Shown here: positions 42,841-53,421 of the stretch, one piece after another
Layout of the letters: every line of letters starts with the position of its first letter
How positions within the stretch are numbered: position 1 is the stretch's first letter
NCBI GenBank assembly: GCA_020631735.1
Contig: CM036231.1
Span: 8,734,794 to 8,798,793, forward strand
DNA from: Saccharum officinarum
Taxonomy: Eukaryota > Streptophyta > Magnoliopsida > Poales > Poaceae
Reading direction: 5' to 3'
Length of the DNA stretch: 64,000 bases
Made by a program: the position numbers and the translations under genes
The notes under the pieces: generated by a model
What the model saw: only the letters and a program-made list of their open reading frames with translations
Told to the model about the DNA's origin: nothing
The model's database searches: none

Positions 42841-43230
42841 TCCATCGACTAAGCTAAAGGTGTACTCTGACGCTGACTAGGCGGGCTTCCCGGAGACTCG
42901 GCAATCAACATCTGGCTATTGTGTCTTCCTCGGTGACTCACTTGTGTCATGGTCATCGAAACGACAAACTACGGTATCCCGGTCTAGTGCCAAGGCCGAG
43001 TACAGGGCCACGGCAAGGCCATGGTGATCTACTGCGATAATATTTTATTGGTGTATCTCACTGAAAATCCAGTAAATCATGGGCGAACAAAGCATGTTGA
43101 ACTTGACATCGTGTGAGAGAAGGTGGCCCAGTTAGCAACAAGGCATCAATTTGCAGACCTTACGACCAAGGAACTACTGACGCCATTGTTCAACGAATTT
43201 CAGGGACGGTCAGCGACCTATTCTTAGATA
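42841..43230 (+). pseudogene. Degenerate Copia RNase H end
   Basis: Short in-frame stretches read [21 protein letters not shown], then [12 protein letters not shown]; after frame changes come NHGRTKHVELDIV and ATRHQFADLTTKELLTPLF. This is the C-terminus of a Copia pol. Integrase and RT are missing, so a large deletion separates it from the gag remnant at 41670. Confidence 0.65.
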
Positions 43231-43368
43231 GCATAGGACCAGCTCTTTCAGTTAGTTAGACGCAGTCAATCGGCTGCATGCGTGCTTCCTATTAACGGCT
43301 GCATGTGAGCTACCTATTCTTCAGCTGTTCCTGGCTTCTAGGCAGCATTAGGATTGCTTGGCCAGCAG

Positions 43369-43626
43369 CAGAGACCGAACCAGGGGTTAGCAGGGGCCTG
43401 GCCCCAGCACGGTAAGTTTCCTTTAATGCCTATATAAATATATGAATTTACAGCTAAAAAATATCAATTTTCACCTATTTTTTATTTAAATATTATGATT
43501 TTGGTTATAAATAGTGTAAAATATTTAAAAAGTTATTGAATCATATAATTACATATGTTTTAGCACACTAAAATAATATGATCATATTTGTTTGCCCCCT
43601 GGTCAGAATCGCTGGTTCCGTCTCTT
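43369..43626. mobile_element. hAT-like MITE, 258 bp
   Basis: The ends cagagaccgaaccag and ctggttccgtctctt are inverted copies with two mismatches. An 8-bp direct duplication GCCAGCAG flanks it (43361-43368 and 43627-43634). The interior is AT-rich with no coding. Confidence 0.7.
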
Positions 43627-43757
43627 GCCAGCAGTGATTCAGCATCGCGCATACGTACCTACACACTGTCAAATTGTCAATGAATGAACTCGAACATTCT
43701 TCTCTCTTACAAAAAGAAACCTGGACTAAACATCGGCGGGGGTAGCGTTGGCGTGCC

Positions 43758-45527
43758 ATGGATTCCGCCAGGGCGATCAAAGGAGAGCGAGATCTGCCGG
43801 AGGCAGAGAAACGCCGGCCAACCGATCTGGGGACTGTCACTGCCGTCTTCTTGCTCTGGATGCCACTGCTGCTCCTGTTCTTCCTCTTCGGTGACCGAGC
43901 TGTCGCCTCCATCGCCGGCGACTCCCTAGTTTGGCAGCGCGCGGAAGTGCAGAGTACTTGCTCCTTTCTCTTGCCTACAAGCGCATCTGTTGCACGGTAA
44001 TGGAGTCCTAGATCTGCAATTTTCTCTTGCCTACAAGCGCATCTGTTGCATCGCAGGCTCCGGCAATGCGTCCTCGTCTCCAGAGAACGCTCACCACGGC
44101 CTGCTCCTCGGCGGGCTCCTCTCCCCAGACTTCGACGCAGCGACGTGCCTCAGCCGGTACGACGCGTCCAAGCGATGGAAGCCGTCGCCGTTCCCGGTCT
44201 CTCCTTACCTCATCCAGAAGCTGAGGCAGTACGAGTCGAACCATCGGCGGTGCGGACCGGGCACCGCGAACTACCGCGAGGCCATGGCGCAGCTCATGTC
44301 CGGCCGCAACGGCGACCGCGCCGAATGCAGGTACGTGGTGTGGTTCCCCATCCAGGGCCTGGGCAACCGGATGCTCAGCGTCGTCTCCACTTTCCTCTAC
44401 GCGCTGCTCACCGGCCGCGTCCTCCTCGTCCACGAACCGCCCGAGATGGAGGGGGTCTTCTGCGAGCCGTTCCCGGGACCTCGTGGATCCTGCCGCCAGA
44501 CTTCCCCTACAGGGAGGGCTTCTGGGTCGGCTCAAATGACAGCTACCTGAGCATGCTTGAGAACAACATCGTCCGCTACGACGGCGCCGGCGGCGGCGAC
44601 GCCAGCGCGCTGCCGCCGTACGTCTACTTCCACCTGGAGCAGATACAGCTGCGGCTCCCGAAGCATACCTTCTGCGAGGAGGACCACCGCGTCCTCGACA
44701 GGTTCAACTGGATGGTGCTCCGGTCAGACAGCTACTTCGCCGTGGCGCTGTTCCTCATGCCCATGTACCGGGCCGAGCTGGACCTGATGTTCCCGGCGAA
44801 GGCGTCCGTGTTCCACCACCTCGGCAGGTATCTCCTCCACCCGGGGAACCGAGCGTGGGGGATCGTGGAGAGGTTCTACGACGGGTACCTCGCCGGCGCC
44901 GACGAGCGTCTCGGCATACAGGTCCGCCTCGCGCCGTTCCTTCAGCTCACGTTCGAGGTCATGTACGAGCAGATCACCCGGTGCACGCGGGAGCACGACC
45001 TTCTGCCACAAGTGACCGACACCAGCGAGCCGGGTGCCCGGCCGTCCAACGGCACGGCGGCCAAGGTGAAGGCCGTGCTGGTGGTCTCCCTGAAGCCGGA
45101 GTACTACGACAAGCTGCACAGCGTGTACTACACCAACGCGACGGCGACTGGCGAGATTGTCACGGTGTACCAGCCGAGCCACGACCAGGACCAGCACACG
45201 GAGGCGCGGGCGCACAACGAGCGCGCCTTGGCCGAGATCTTCCTGCTCAGCTACTCCGACAGGTTGGTGACCACGGGGCTCTCGACGTTCGGGTACGTCG
45301 CGCACTCGCTGGCTGGGCTGCGACCTTGGCTGCTGATGCTGCCGGACCGGACTACGAAGAGGGCCTCCGTGGCTTGCGTGAGGGCTGCGTCGGTGGAGCC
45401 ATGCCTATGCCTGCGCTCGCCGCCGTCGCTCGTCTGCCGGGCGGAACAGGACCTTGATCCGGTGGCGCATCTGCGCTTCCTGCGACACTGCGAAGATTTG
45501 GACTTCGGCCTCAAGCTGTTCGATTGA
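43758..45527 (+). pseudogene. GT37 fucosyltransferase, copy 3, near-identical to copy 1, 1-nt frameshift
   Basis: Exon 1 is 43758-43953 (ATG 43758, MDSARAIKGERDLPEAEKRRP); exon 2 is 44057-45527. The inferred 103-bp phase-1 intron also removes an in-frame TAA. The sequence is collinear with copy 1 at about 95% by eye. At 44475-44477 a GGGG run of copy 1 is GGG here. This moves the reading out of frame between the FCEPFPG motif and TSWILPPDFPY, so the GIQVR and STFGY blocks are lost from the primary frame. Downstream the correct frame is open to TGA 45525-45527. It is either a very young pseudogene or an assembly error in a G run. The product would otherwise be a Golgi type-II fucosyltransferase. 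Confidence 0.85.
43965..44050 (+). repeat. 30-bp direct duplication within the intron of GT37 copy 3
   Basis: Positions 43965-43994 and 44021-44050 are identical, with 26 bp between them. Copy 1 has only one, diverged, version. Both lie between the inferred splice sites. Confidence 0.85.
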
Positions 45528-46760
45528 TTTTGCTCCTGCGTGCATAGATGCTTGCTTCTTCGCAATGGTACTAGGGATGCAAATGGGTGCAGGTTTGCCT
45601 GCAACCTGCTAAATCCAGCCTGCAAAAAATCCTCCATGGGCACCTCCTGCGCTTGCGTAGCTGGCTTAAGCGGGAGTAACCTGCAATGCCTCTTGGGCTT
45701 AATTGCCTTAACCTGCCTGGCTTGCATCACCTGCATGTACCCGTAACGCATCCTGGCCGGCCCGTCCCCGTTCATCTCTCGCTGCCCTCGCATGGTGCGC
45801 CGCCCGGTAAATGATGGCCATGCCGCGATGCTAGCTGCTAGGGCGTCACCGCCCTACCTCGCCGAGCACTTGCACAGGACAGTGGTGCGGTCGTGCGGAG
45901 AAAGCAAAGCGAGCTGTGTCCTCTGCGGGGTCTTCCATGGCTCGCAATTGAAAGCAGGCTTCCGGCAACCGTGTGCAAGCCTGCATGTGTCTTGCTGCTG
46001 CTAAGCCCAGCAGGCAGCAGGTGGATAAACATTGGCGCGTTCCACGTTCCGGGAACATCGTTCCGATTCGTGGAGCGGGAACACGATGGAACATCGTTCC
46101 GAACAACGATGGAATATGATCCACACCATGGGAACCATGACGGAACGGGAACACGACGGAGCATCGTTCCGAACAACAATGGAACATGATCAACGCCACG
46201 GGAACAATGGCTGGCCACTTGGGACGCTTGCTAAGATTGCCGCTGCCGCTTCGTGGAGGCGTGGAACGATGATTGGCCTGGGTTTTTCATGGGTGCGTTT
46301 TTAGCCTTTTGTTCTCATGGATGGCTGTAAGTCGTTGATGGAAATTTGAGGCCCAAAATCCAATTGATGGAAGAAAAAAAGAGGAGAGGCCGCACGAGGA
46401 GTGCAGTTATCTATTTTATCTTTATTATTTTGGAACTTTGTAAGTGTTATGTTTAGTGAAAACTTGTGCTAATTAATTTGTTTATGATATGAACTAATTT
46501 AATTAGGATCATGTTCATCGTTCCGGGAACACGTTCCATTTATGCTTAGTATGCGTTCCATTAACCGAAGGAACGAGATCAAGTTATATACCCCTTCGTT
46601 CCATGGACTTAAGAAACAACGTAGCGCGTTCCCGTTCCATGACCCTAACGTTCCGGGAACTGGACTATTATGAGCTGTATGCTAAGTAGGAACCTGCAGG
46701 ACAAGCAAAATATGCTAGCGGCTGATGCAGTTACCTGCAGGTCGCCTGCAAGAGTTGATC
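45528..46760. mobile_element. 3' flank of copy 3 and probable nonautonomous transposon
   Basis: From about 45570, cctgca/tgcagg motifs cluster (atgggtgcaggtttgcctgcaacctg); they return at 46690-46750 (ggaacctgcagg, acctgcaggtcgcctgc). They may be subterminal repeats of one element. Inside, 46040-46660 carries gttccgggaac-type palindromes. No coding is recognised and the borders are not defined. Confidence 0.35.
46075..46210 (+). repeat. 70-bp imperfect tandem duplication rich in ggaac/gttcc
   Basis: The phrase cgggaacacga.gga.catcgttccgaacaac occurs at about 46076 and again at 46146. It is followed both times by aatggaa.atgatc and ac-cacgggaac. Confidence 0.75.
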
Positions 46761-47462
46761 CATAGATTTATCATAAGGACTGTACTTTGGCATCGGTGTT
46801 CAATATGACTCTGTTCTGTATTGAGTAAAGCTATCAGGAAAGATGAGGTTAGAAAAATCTAGATAAAATATTATATATTTTTATTTTATATTTTTTATTT
46901 GTCATTTGAAGATGTACTGTGCCGAGTTTTAATACAACTCTCCTTATCTCTGAAAAAAAAGTGACGCTAAACCATCCACAATCTCATATCAATATACACG
47001 TGGATCACCATGTGTCTTCTGCGGATTTGTTCATTTCCAGTTTTCCACTACGTGCTCCTCGAAAGTGCAGATTTTAATTTGGTGTGAGTCGCTACGTTAA
47101 ACATTGGACATGCACGTATCCAAACACATGGGTCGCACAACGATTTGTGCTACACTGTTGCTGGCCTTCGATGGCTATTATTCATATGTGCCAAATCTTA
47201 ATGACCGACCCATTGCGCTCTGTGTATATGGCTCATGCTGACATGTTCAGAAAAATGTGGAGTGCATTATTCTTCGCACGTCGCTGCATGCACCTACGAC
47301 GATTCTCCGAGAGAAGACTGGAGTGCTGAGCACGAAGGCACGATCAAGCAGAGCTTCCTACAACGCAGTTGACCTGTACCGAAACCTTCGCCTATGAATT
47401 CGTTGCTGCTCATCATCAGCCTGCTCGCGCCGGTGGGACTGATTGGGCGACATTTCGCAGAC
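46761..47462. other. Intergenic upstream of GT37 copy 4
   Basis: AT-rich non-coding sequence; probable promoter of the next gene lies in its last part. In frame with that gene, an ATG at 47394 would add 23 residues (see the gene entry). Confidence 0.35.
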
Positions 47463-50400
47463 ATGGCGAAGCGCGGGGGACGGCCCGGGCTTGTCAGGAT
47501 CGTCTTGATGCTCTCCGTTCCCTTGCTTCTGGTGTTCCTCCTCTCCGGCGATCGCCGGCTGCTGACTTCGCCGGACTCTGAATTCGTCGGCCTCAGAAGC
47601 ACAGGAGGTGGTGAGTTTTGTTTTGTTTCTTTTCCCAGCATGCAAATGTTTATTCCAGTCAATAAGCCGAGCATCGATGTAGTACAATCAAAGCCCAAAC
47701 GTGCGTGCAACGGTATTTGATCGTTTCGCGGTTTTGACGGCATAGAAGATAGAACTTGTCGTAGCCGCTTAGCTCCCAACGTTGGCATGTGCGTGGTAAC
47801 GAAGACGAAGGTGGTCAAAGGCTAAACGCGCCAGTTAAAAATATATCTGCAAGCTGCCAAGCTCGATTTCAGATCGTCACTTACGAGGTAAGAGCAAGTA
47901 CAGTGCAAAATGTGTTGACACGTGTTGTTCAAGGCCTTAACCTTCGAACACCGGGTGACTACTAAGCTTACGTGAGTCGCGAAGGAGACACGGCAGGAAC
48001 GAAAGTATGACGAAGTGATTCAGTAGGTAGCTGGTTTCTATATTCATCATCCTTTACAATGATCCCTTGGGGTTGTATTTAGGGGCTGTTTGGTTCTTAG
48101 CCACTACCAGCCATGCAAGCTGTGGCGCCGCCACAGAAGTGTGGCACAAATGAACTGAAAAGGATGTGTGGCTACCACAGCTTGCATGCAATCCAAACAC
48201 CAGCCAAGGTACCGTGGCAGCCGCAAGTTAGGTGTGGCGAGCGTTGGGGGAACCAAACACCCCCTTATACAAGCCCGTAGACTTCACACATGGTCAAATT
48301 GCCCTCACACCTACTCCAGATCCAGAGCATATCCTATCTGCTTTGGGCACATATGGTCCACCGGCCTTCGCCGCCCCTGGATGACACTGCCCTCGGTCGG
48401 CACCTAATCACCCCCTGACACAAGGAGGGGATCGCCTAGGTTAAGCAAACTTCAGTCTCCGCAACGTCGCCTTTGCCCCTCAACAGGGCTCCCTCGTTTC
48501 GCCTAAGACACCATCGTCTCCTTTCACCACTCTAACCGCTGTCGTGACAAAACCTAGAGATCACCTGCAGACGACAAACACTCACAGTGAATGGCGAAAT
48601 GGAGCTTAAGGTTATGGAGCTGGGGTTCGCTCCTCTGGCCCATGGTGTCGCCTATCGGCTCATCTCCATGTGCCCTCTCCTTTGCACCTCGGCCAGAGCC
48701 TTTGAACCACGAAAATAGGGTGTACCGCCTTCGCCAGCGTATTCGCCACTTTGATGAATAGCTGAAAGTCGAGCGCATGGTCGGCGGAGGGCGAAGAGGG
48801 GGTGACGAAGGGCATGTCTCCCCCAACAACACGTGTTAAAGACAGGACATTGTCGTATCACTAAGCATCTGTACCATAGAGATGCACGAAGGACTTTGAG
48901 CTAAAATCCTAGGAGATACAAGTCACTTTGAGCTAATATGTTACGAGCAGGAGCTTGACTTAGGCCTTGTTTAGTTCTTCCTCAAAAGTTTATACCATAT
49001 CCCATCGAATGTTTAGACACATGCATGAAGTATTAAATATAGACTAAAAAATAACTAATTACACAGATTGCGACTACTTTGCGAGATGAATCTTTTAAGC
49101 ATAATTAGTCCATGATTTGACAATAAAGTGCTACAGTACACATGTGCTAATGATGGATTAGTTAAGCTTAATAAATCTGTCTCACGGTTTACTGACGGAT
49201 CCTGTAATTTATTTTTTTTATTAGTATCCGAACACCCCATGCGACACCCCTATGTGACACCCGATGTGATACCCCCAAAACTTTACACCCTGGAACTAAA
49301 CAAGGCCTTAATACCACGTATTACCATAGTGTTACCTTATTTGATGATTTTGAGCTGAACCATTTGTCGATGTAATGAACTGAAAGAGACAGATAAAAAT
49401 ATCAGTAGTAGAAACATTTAAAGTTTGTTATTATAAACATCTTCTGTGTAATTAAATCACTATTGTTCCTTCTCCCACATTTACTTTTGACATATGCAGA
49501 GGAGATGAGCTCTGAATCTAGAGTGTGTGCATATTGTTACAGTGATATTCATATGCTAGAGAATGCCCTTATTTATACACTGCTGCTAACTCAGGCCCTT
49601 TTCTACTGCATCTCACTCTTTGATTTGTTAACAAAATTAGTCCGATTATCTTACAGGGAAACAAAGCCATATGTGCTAAATATTTTGACTAGACAACAGT
49701 GCAAACTAACCTGATCGGACAATCGAGAATGGATGAGGTGGATCAAGTTGGCTGTTAATGAGCCAATTTTGTGTGTTGAGCTAGGCTAAGATGAATTGTA
49801 CTGCCAATTCGAACAATTATTTTAACTGCTGGTTTTCTGACCAATGCTGTGCTCCATATCGATGCAAATTTTATCGTGACTTGCAATACCAGTGCAGTGG
49901 ATGTGGGGTTCACCACTGAATCTTTTTTTTTCTCGAAAGATCGGTTCACCACTGAATCATTGCATATTTGCATCTGACGATTTTCATTGCCGTGTCAATT
50001 TCAGGTGATAGATCTTACGACAAGCTCCTCGGCGGCCTCTTGGCAGACGGATTCGACGAGAAATCCTGCCACAGCAGGTACCAATCCGCCATGTACCGTC
50101 GCATGTCTGGCAGGCAGCCTTCGGCGTACCTCGTCTCCAAGCTCCGGCAGCAGGAAGCCCTGCAGAGGCGATGCGGGCCGGGCACCGTCGCCTACAGCAA
50201 CGCTTTGGAGCAGCTCAGGTCGGGCAGGAGCGGCGGCGGCGGCGACATTATCGCCTCGCCCGAGTGCAAGTACCTGGTTTCCATCTCGTACCGGGGCCTC
50301 GGGAACCGGATCCTCGCCACCGCGTCGGCGTTCCTGTACGCGCTGCTCAACGAGCGCGTTCTCCTCGTCGACCCCAGCAACGACATGGGCGAGCTGTTCT

Positions 50401-51467
50401 GCGAGCCCTTCCCGGGCACGACGTGGCTCCTGCCGTCGTCGGGCTTCCCGCTGGCGAGCTACACCAATTTCAGCGTCAGCACGGCCGAGAGCTACGGGAA
50501 CATGCTGCGGAACAAGGTTCTCAGGACCGACGACGTCCTCGAGGCGCAGCAGCTGCCGGTGTTCTCGTACGTCCACCTCGACCACGACGCCACCGAGCAG
50601 GACAGGTTCTTCTTCTGCGACGACGACCAGAGGGTGCTCCGGAACATCCCGTGGCTAGTGATGAGGACGGACGGCTATATCGTGCCGGGTCTGTTCCTGG
50701 TCATGGGGTTCCAGGAGGAGCTCGGCAGGCTGTTCCCGGAGCCGGACACCGCGTTCCACGACGTCGGCCGGTACCTGTTCCACCCCAACAACCACGTCTG
50801 GGGCCTCGTCACGCGCTACTACGACGCCTACCTCGCGACGGCGCAGCAGCGGGTGGGCATCCAGGTGCGCGTCTTCGGCACCCAGCCCAACTCGCCGGAG
50901 CTCCTTGAGCAGATCACCAAGTGCACGCAGAAGGAGAGGCTGCTCCCGGAACTGCTCACCACGGCAGCGGCAGAGCCCCAGGTGCCGGAACCTACCCGGA
51001 AAACCAAAGCTGTCCTTGTCACCTCGTTGAAGTCCTGGTACTACGAGAAGCTCAAGGGCATGTACTGGGAGCACGCGGCAGCCACCGGCGGCGAGGCGGT
51101 GAGCGTGCACCAGCCGAGCCACGAGGAGTTCCAGCGCTTCGGCGCCAAGTCGCACGACGCCAAGGCGTGGGCCGAGATCTACCTGCTGAGCCTGACGGAC
51201 GCGCTGGTGACCACGGCGTGGTCCACGTTCGGGTACGTGGCGCAGGGGCTCGGCGGCCTGAGGCCGTGGGTGATGTACCGGCCGGACAACGACACCCATG
51301 TGCCGGATCCGCCGTGCGGACGGGACGAGTCCATGGAGCCGTGCTTCCACGCGCCGCCGGTCTATGATTGTAGGCTGAAGCAGGGGGCGGACACCGGAAA
51401 GATTGTGCCGCAGGTCCAGCATTGCATCGACATGAGCTGGGGTTTGAAGATTGTTCATCCCAGCTAA
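47463..51467 (+). CDS. GT37 (FUT1/MUR2-like) alpha-fucosyltransferase, copy 4, with a 2.4-kb intron
   Basis: Exon 1 is 47463-47610; exon 2 is 50005-51467 (TAA 51465-51467). The phase-1 intron (47611-50004, 2394 bp) has a consensus donor GTGAGT and acceptor TTTCAG. I prefer ATG 47463 (MAKRGGRPG) because copy 6 starts MAKLL at the same place; ATG 47394 is possible. The protein is 536 residues: short tail, anchor (VLMLSVPLLLVFLLS, about 13-27), catalytic domain with SCHSRYQSAMY, CGPGT, GLGNRIL (about 147), FCEPFPGTTW, FFCDDDQ, GIQVRVF (about 333), WAEIYLLSLTDALVTT (about 437), STFGYVAQGLGG and SWGLKIVHPS. All blocks are intact, so this is probably a functional Golgi fucosyltransferase. The long intron is explained by inserted MITEs and unknown sequence. 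Confidence 0.86.
48082..48264. mobile_element. PIF/Harbinger-like MITE, 183 bp, in the intron of copy 4
   Basis: Left end ggggctgtttggttc, right end gggaaccaaacaccccc reverse-complementary to it with small differences. Flanking TTA on both sides (48079-48081 and 48265-48267) is the PIF/Harbinger target duplication. Confidence 0.75.
48963..49307. mobile_element. PIF/Harbinger-like MITE, 345 bp, in the intron of copy 4
   Basis: Perfect ends ggccttgtttagttc and gaactaaacaaggcc, flanked by TTA on both sides (48960-48962 and 49308-49310). The interior (taaatatagac, taattacacag, taattagtcc) is the same family as the degenerate copy at 4147. Confidence 0.88.
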
Positions 51468-53421
51468 TACAGGTTGTGTACCTTGTAATGAAAATGTACA
51501 TTGGTGGCTTCAGGGCAAAGATAGAAGATTTATCGTTGGAAAGCAAAGATTGCTGTCTTGACATGCGTCTAACACCTGAAGACGTAAGAAAAAAAAAGAA
51601 GAAGAGAAGGTGTTACGCTAAGCCAAGGAATTAGTTGATGATTGCTCTATGAAGTTCATGCTGATGGATGCAGTGAAGGGCACACGAAGAGAGGACAATT
51701 ATAATCAATGAAACAAACAAAAGTATTTTAAAAATTATTTCAAGTAAGAAAAACCCCGAAAACTACCCCTGCTAATTTTCCGTGCAACCTTGCTGGTTAT
51801 ATATGATCATATAGAAATTTGCATGTAACAATTTCGAGCCTAGAATTTTTCGTCGAGACAAGTTTGACTATGTCCACAGATTTGCCATGCCCGAATGAAG
51901 ATAAGCATGCAAGGAAGATTATTAACAATATTTTGCCCCCAACAGAAAGGAACCAGTCAAGATATTGTTTTTGTTCTAAATTAGGTACTAGTAAGAGCAA
52001 CTCCAAAAAGCTATTTATATCTTTTCTAATTTATACTAATTGAGATTTTGGTATAAAAAATATGCTCCAATAGCCTCTTTAAATAAAAATCCAAATGTGG
52101 ACATGTTCTATTCTGGATTTTTCGCTAACCAAAGATAAAGAGCGGGGATGACTCTTTAGAATGTGATAAGATATAGAAAAAAATATTGGAGCGTACAAAG
52201 ATGTAGAAAACAATTTTACTCAAATGACTCTCCAAATGCTGATTTAAATAATAAATTTAAGAAAGACTTTTGGAGATGCTCTAATACTTATGTATTTTTA
52301 TCTGAAAAGTTTTTAATTTTATATAAAATAAAATATGCTTATCAAAGAAAAGTTCATATACTACCTATGTTTTCTTTTATAAGATGCAGCTTGACATGAT
52401 ATCATATCCTAAATTACACTTTGACCATTTATTTATTTTTATATTAATTTTTTTTAATAAACTTATGATAGTTGAATGATATGTTTGATTACAAATCTAA
52501 CCATATCATGTTTGTATTATATAATTAAAATTGTTAGCTAAACTATTGGTCAAAGATTTTAAGATTTAACTATTGATATATGTGTGTGTTTTATAAAATA
52601 ATATGTAGAGATACCAACTTTAGAACCTGTTCAAGCTAGAATTGAATGCATTATATAGCATCGATCCTCATGGAGCTTCGGAGGCAAACTTTGTAAGATG
52701 TCGTTCTCGTTTTTTTTAAAAAAAATGATAAATCTTGAATTTGATAATTATATTAAAAATTGTTAATATTTTTGACATGTAACAAGTATTATAAGTAGAT
52801 GAATCATGAAATATATTTTCATAATAAATTTATTTAAAGACAAAAGTATTAATAATATTTCTATATGTCCAATTAAACTAAAAAACAACCCAATCTAGAT
52901 CTAGGTTCTAGGATGATATATTTTCTTTGAACAGAGTAGTAGTCAAATAAATTGAGTAGGCTGTGTAAGCCACATTTCTCTACGTACGTTCCATTTATTT
53001 CACAGCCCACTTGCTGCGTAACGTGCTATCGAGCACCGAAAAGCACGAACCTCAACAGTCAACATCAAGAAAAAAAAACCCAGTTGTTACTGCGGTACGT
53101 TTACTTTGGACATTTATAATTTTGTAAACAAAGGTATTTACCTTCAGCATAGGGATGCGCGATGGCCCAAATACTTTGCAGCAATTCGAAAATTCATGCG
53201 CGCCAGTCTGCCAGAGCCCAGAAGACTCCCAAGCATGCACGTCGAAAGCCTTGCGAGTAGTATTACAGTTGACTCGCATTGCAATTTGCGATACGACGAC
53301 AGTAGCTGATCACACCGGCGGTCAGAAAGCGTATATGTGATGTGTGCCAAGTGAGCAGCGACGGGCGCAGACGGCCGCACTGGCGCCTGCAGGTTGCGGT
53401 TTAATTATTGAAGCGAGTAAG
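51468..53421. other. Intergenic between GT37 copies 4 and 5
   Basis: AT-rich. Contains the MITE at 51994-52282 and, from about 52358, a stretch (tactacctatgttttcttttataagatg) like a decayed Stowaway end without a visible partner. I see no gene. Confidence 0.4.
51994..52282. mobile_element. Nonautonomous DNA transposon with agagca(a/t)ctcc termini
   Basis: Left agagcaactcc and right ggagatgctct are inverted with one mismatch. The inner tail (aaaaagct / gacttttgg) extends the similarity. Same family of termini as 10884-11341. AT-rich and non-coding. Confidence 0.55.
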
